The notes under the pieces are model-generated. The model had not been told where the DNA came from. It worked only from the letters and a program-made list of their open reading frames with translations, and did no database searches. Position numbers and translations under genes: made by a program. A stretch of DNA of 8,609 nucleotides from Chitinophagaceae bacterium (lineage in GTDB: Bacteria > Bacteroidota > Bacteroidia > Chitinophagales > Chitinophagaceae). The stretch lies in NCBI GenBank assembly GCA_017882205.1, contig JADGPY010000101.1, positions 1 to 8,609 on the forward strand, in the 5' to 3' direction. Positions 6,162 through 8,609 of this stretch are shown here, piece by piece; the first letter of the stretch is position 1; every line of letters begins with the position of its first letter.

Positions 6162-7283
6162 CTATTCTTGCTCAACTGTTTCACCTGCAAGCGTAAGGAT
6201 ATTATGAGATTTTATGATCTTCTCTTCATCAGTCCTTACCATCTCATTTATCGTTCTTGCACGAGGACGGCTGTAGTAGATAATACCTACAAAGATTATT
6301 GAGGCCGTTGCCAATGCTCCAATAACAATATTGGTTCCCATTGAGCGAAGTGACCAGGCAAGAGCAATGAATATTATATTGGCGCCAACACATATCACAC
6401 TGATCATACCGTGTGATAATCCAAGGTCTAATAAAAAATGATGAATGTGATTTCTATCAGGGCTAAAAGGTGATCTGCGGTTGAATATGCGAAGGCTGAC
6501 AACCCTAAGTGTATCAAATAATGGTACAATTAAAATTGCAAAACCAATTGCGGGAGCAGATTCAACCGGGTAAAGCAAATTACCAGCCAGTGAAATGAAC
6601 TTAATAACGAATATTGAGTTCAACAAGCCAATCAGTAATGAGCCCGTGTCTCCCATAAAGATTTTGGCTGGTGAAAAATTAAATATAAGAAATGCCGCAA
6701 GGCTTCCCGCCAGAGATAATGCCATTACTGCAAACATTAATTGGCCAATCAGTAAAAAGTAGATTCCAAAAATAATTGAAGTAAGTAATCCAAGGCTACC
6801 TGCCAGCCCGTCTACCCCATCTATTAAATTGAATGAATTAGTGATTACGATCACCGTAAAAAGAGTAAGGATAATACTGGCAAAATGTGGTATTGCATGA
6901 ATACCAAATAAACCATGCATATTATTTATCTGGATACCGCCAAACCTGATAAGGATGCCCGCTGCTATCAACTGCCCTGCAAATTTTTTAGTGGCTGATA
7001 AAACAAGGATATCATCTTTAATCCCTAAGAAGAAAATTACTAATGCGGCTGCAATGAAATACTGTAGCTGGCTTGAGATATTTGCAGGGACACCTATTAA
7101 TGTAGCCAAAATAAATCCTGCAAAAATACCGAGACCTCCAAGTGTCGGAATAACTGCTTTATGAACTTTTCGTTCATCGGGCTCATCAAATAACTTCTTA
7201 TTCTTAGCTACTTCAATAATTACAGGTATTGAAAAAAAGGTGATCAAAAATGCCAGGCCTGTACTTAGTAAGATATTTTCCAT
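6162..7283 (-). CDS. wecA: MraY/WecA/TagO-family undecaprenyl-phosphate N-acetylhexosamine-1-phosphate transferase
   Basis: This enzyme moves a sugar-1-phosphate (usually GlcNAc-1-P from UDP-GlcNAc) onto undecaprenyl phosphate at the inner membrane, starting surface polysaccharide or other envelope glycans. The 373-residue protein has about 11 hydrophobic helices. The family blocks appear in order: DEPDERKVHKAVIPTLGGLG (33-52), GIKDD (87-91, the catalytic Asp pair), NSFNLIDGVDGLAG (149-162), FNFSPAKIFMGDTGS (201-215), PLFDTLRV (254-261), and the loop RSPFSPDRNHIHH (270-282), which separates WecA/TagO-type enzymes from MraY. It is therefore not the peptidoglycan enzyme MraY. The exact sugar and end product are not visible, because no other glycan genes lie in the window. 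The ATG start gives a short N-terminus directly before TM1. A candidate promoter lies 30 bases upstream. Confidence 0.92.
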   Translation of the reverse strand: MENILLSTGLAFLITFFSIPVIIEVAKNKKLFDEPDERKVHKAVIPTLGGLGIFAGFILATLIGVPANISSQLQYFIAAALVIFFLGIKDDILVLSATKKFAGQLIAAGILIRFGGIQINNMHGLFGIHAIPHFASIILTLFTVIVITNSFNLIDGVDGLAGSLGLLTSIIFGIYFLLIGQLMFAVMALSLAGSLAAFLIFNFSPAKIFMGDTGSLLIGLLNSIFVIKFISLAGNLLYPVESAPAIGFAILIVPLFDTLRVVSLRIFNRRSPFSPDRNHIHHFLLDLGLSHGMISVICVGANIIFIALAWSLRSMGTNIVIGALATASIIFVGIIYYSRPRARTINEMVRTDEEKIIKSHNILTLAGETVEQE

Positions 7284-7312
7284 GCTAATGTTTATAAAGT
7301 ACTACATAATTA

Positions 7313-7320
7313 CAAAAATA
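7313..7320 (-). promoter_or_regulatory. Candidate -7 element for wecA
   Basis: On the minus strand this reads TATTTTTG, a full match to the Bacteroidota -7 pattern TAnnTTTG. It would place the transcript start near 7306 and leave a leader of roughly 20-25 bases before the ATG. There is no TTTG at the expected -33 position, so only half of the promoter is visible. Confidence 0.35.
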
Positions 7321-7492
7321 TAATTAACTTTTAAGTAACGCTAATCTGAATATTAATATTATTAAGATACTTAGCCCTTTGTGCCAGGTTACTTAACGAT
7401 GAAAATATCTTCGAACCAATGCCATGAATTACCATGTAAGGGTAGTACAAAGAAAATAAAGATATTTCATTTTTTATAACCAAAGAAGGAAG

Positions 7493-7524
7493 TTTGCCAC
7501 ATTGACAGTTTTAATGTAGGTTCG
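7493..7524 (+). promoter_or_regulatory. Candidate Bacteroidota promoter for the transketolase gene
   Basis: TTTG at 7493-7496 and TAGGTTCG at 7517-7524 are separated by 20 bases, close to the TTTG-N19-TAnnTTTG arrangement with one mismatch in the -7 element. A start near 7529-7532 would give a leader of about 27 bases. Confidence 0.4.
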
Positions 7525-7557
7525 CAGTGCTATTTTAAGGTATAAAACGCAAACAAA

Positions 7558-8391
7558 ATGACCGATTTAAAAGCGACCGCAGCACAGGTGAGAAGGGATA
7601 TTGTGCGCATGGTACACAGTGTTCAAAGTGGGCACCCTGGCGGATCTCTGGGCTGTACAGAATTTCTTACAGCACTTTATTTTGAGATCATGAATCGTAA
7701 ACCCGGATTTGATATGGATGGAAAAGGAGAAGATATTTTCTTTTTATCAAACGGTCATATATCCCCCCTTTTTTATAGTATTTTGGCAAGAGCGGGCTAT
7801 TTTCCCCTTGAAGAGCTCAAAACTTTCAGGAGAATCAACTCAAGATTACAGGGACATCCTGCTACCCATGAGCACCTTCCTGGCGTGAGAGTGGCATCCG
7901 GATCCCTGGGGCAGGGAATGAGTGTAGCTATCGGAGCATCCCTGGCCAAGAAATTGAATGGAGATACCAACCTGGTGTTCTCCTTACATGGGGATGGCGA
8001 GTTGGATGAAGGCCAAAACTGGGAGGCTATCATGTTCGCTGCCCACCATAAAGTCGATAATATGATCTGTACCATAGACTGGAATGGGCAACAAATTGAT
8101 GGTCCTACAAAAAAAGTGTTGAATACTGATAGCCTGAAAGAAAAGTTCGAAGCTTTTCACTGGCAGGTTCTGGAAATGCAGGGAAATGACATGGATGCTG
8201 TAATTGCAGGATTAAATAATGCAAAAACATTTGTTGGTAAAGGAAAGCCCATCGTAATAATAATGAGTACCATTATGGGTTATGGGGTTGATTTTATGGC
8301 CGGAAACTACGAATGGCATGGCGTAGCTCCAAATGATGAGCAATTGAAAAAAGCCCTGGACCAATTGCCGGAAACTCTTGGGGATTATTGA
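7558..8391 (+). CDS. Transketolase, N-terminal (thiamine diphosphate-binding) subunit
   Basis: Transketolase moves two-carbon units between sugar phosphates in the non-oxidative pentose phosphate pathway. At 277 residues this is only the N-terminal PP domain of a split enzyme, not a truncated full-length one: it ends cleanly after the domain with a normal stop. Visible are SGHPGG (24-29), NGHISP (65-70), LQGHP (97-101), GSLGQGMSVAIG (115-126), the ThDP/metal motif GDGELDEGQNWEA (145-157) through the conserved Asn in TIDWNGQQIDG (172-182), and EWHG (252-255). The active tetramer needs a second gene carrying the Pyr and C-terminal domains. In many genomes that gene follows directly; here the next gene is on the other strand after 9 bases, so the partner must be elsewhere. 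The ATG start gives the standard N-terminus. Confidence 0.93.
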   Translation: MTDLKATAAQVRRDIVRMVHSVQSGHPGGSLGCTEFLTALYFEIMNRKPGFDMDGKGEDIFFLSNGHISPLFYSILARAGYFPLEELKTFRRINSRLQGHPATHEHLPGVRVASGSLGQGMSVAIGASLAKKLNGDTNLVFSLHGDGELDEGQNWEAIMFAAHHKVDNMICTIDWNGQQIDGPTKKVLNTDSLKEKFEAFHWQVLEMQGNDMDAVIAGLNNAKTFVGKGKPIVIIMSTIMGYGVDFMAGNYEWHGVAPNDEQLKKALDQLPETLGDY

Positions 8392-8400
8392 GATGAGGTA

Positions 8401-8609
8401 TCAGGTCTTCAACTCAAACACCTGTTTAGAAGCTTTATTTGCAGGAAACCACGAAGCCAGGAAGGCAATGATGAATGCTGTACATCCCACGAGGATAAAA
8501 TCTGTAAAAATCAATTTTACAGGGAAATAATCTATCAGAAATGAATTCCCCTGCAGCTTGATCAACTTGAACTTCACCTGGAGGAAACAAATTACCAACG
8601 CGAGCAAAA
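8401..8609 (-). CDS. C-terminal end of an FtsX-family (LolC/E-like) ABC transporter permease (partial)
   Basis: The frame is open from the right edge to a TGA at 8401-8403, giving about 69 residues; the real start lies outside the window. The sequence has the end of one transmembrane helix (ALVICFLQ), the phrase KFKLIKLQGNSFLIDYFPVKL, a last helix (DFILVGCTAFIIAFLASWFPA) and the closing NKASKQVFELK. This matches the C-terminus of LolC/LolE-type permeases, which with an ATPase release lipoproteins from the inner membrane. It is too short to separate LolC/E from other MacB/FtsX-type permeases with certainty. It converges with the transketolase gene, with only 9 bases between the stop codons and no visible terminator. 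Confidence 0.75.
   Translation of the reverse strand, partial: LLALVICFLQVKFKLIKLQGNSFLIDYFPVKLIFTDFILVGCTAFIIAFLASWFPANKASKQVFELKT

Larger units (their letters stand above)
7284..7557. other. Divergent intergenic region between wecA and the transketolase gene
   Basis: This AT-rich gap of 274 bases holds the 5' regions of two divergent genes. It contains candidate promoters for each (listed separately) and a perfect 12-bp palindrome AATATTAATATT at 7349-7360. The only frame of note is a 26-codon one at 7399-7479, with no supporting feature. No RNA gene was recognised. Confidence 0.6.

Noticed and set aside
7349..7360. Perfect palindrome AATATTAATATT as an operator
   Set aside because: It is made only of A and T in a very AT-rich gap, where such palindromes arise easily; there is no second copy nearby.
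7399..7479. A 26-codon ATG frame in the transketolase upstream gap
   Set aside because: No ribosome binding site, signal peptide or recognisable motif, and the residues look like translated AT-rich noise. It also ends just before the likely transketolase promoter.
8605..8607. TTG at the right edge as the start of a 68-residue protein
   Set aside because: The frame continues to the window edge and the residues match the C-terminus of a much longer permease, so this is an internal codon.

Overview
The window looks like an ordinary chromosomal stretch from a member of the Bacteroidota, probably near Chitinophagaceae or Sphingobacteriales. The support is: a DUF3078 outer-membrane protein (a family known mainly from this phylum), Bacteroidota-style ScpA and ribosome recycling factor, an AT-rich base composition, almost no Shine-Dalgarno sequences, and several matches to the Bacteroidota promoter pattern (TTTG about 19 bases upstream of TAnnTTTG). 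The genus assignment is inference. No mobile element, CRISPR array, rRNA or tRNA was seen.

Layout. At 1-98 (+) is the 3' end of a small membrane protein. A gene-free gap (99-337) follows, holding a compact GC-rich potential RNA fold. From 3543 down to 338 four genes run on the minus strand in the order ppk2 (polyphosphate kinase 2), mscL (mechanosensitive channel), a DUF3078 outer-membrane protein, and scpA (chromosome condensation). A strong intrinsic terminator sits between the DUF3078 gene and scpA, almost touching the scpA start. A plus-strand EamA/DMT transporter (3595-4500) is divergent from ppk2 and overlaps tail to tail with a minus-strand membrane di-iron hydroxylase (4463-5383). That hydroxylase lies 30 bases downstream of frr (5414-5977). 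Upstream of frr is a WecA/TagO-type polyprenyl-phosphate sugar-phosphate transferase (6162-7283, minus). The N-terminal subunit of a split transketolase (7558-8391, plus) follows, then the C-terminal end of a LolC/E-like FtsX-family permease entering from the right edge (8401-8609, minus).

How the genes relate. Most are independent housekeeping or envelope functions: chromosome segregation, ribosome recycling, surface-glycan initiation, pentose phosphate metabolism, osmotic release and nucleotide phosphorylation from polyphosphate. The only plausible functional pairings are ppk2-mscL (stress physiology) and frr-hydroxylase (tight spacing, no obvious functional logic).

I did not find a convincing undescribed multi-gene system. 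The points most worth a second look are the structured island at 121-184, the terminator placed in the scpA leader, the His/Met-rich ends of the DUF3078 protein, the serine in the PPK2 Walker B-like motif, and the transketolase N-subunit without an adjacent C-subunit.
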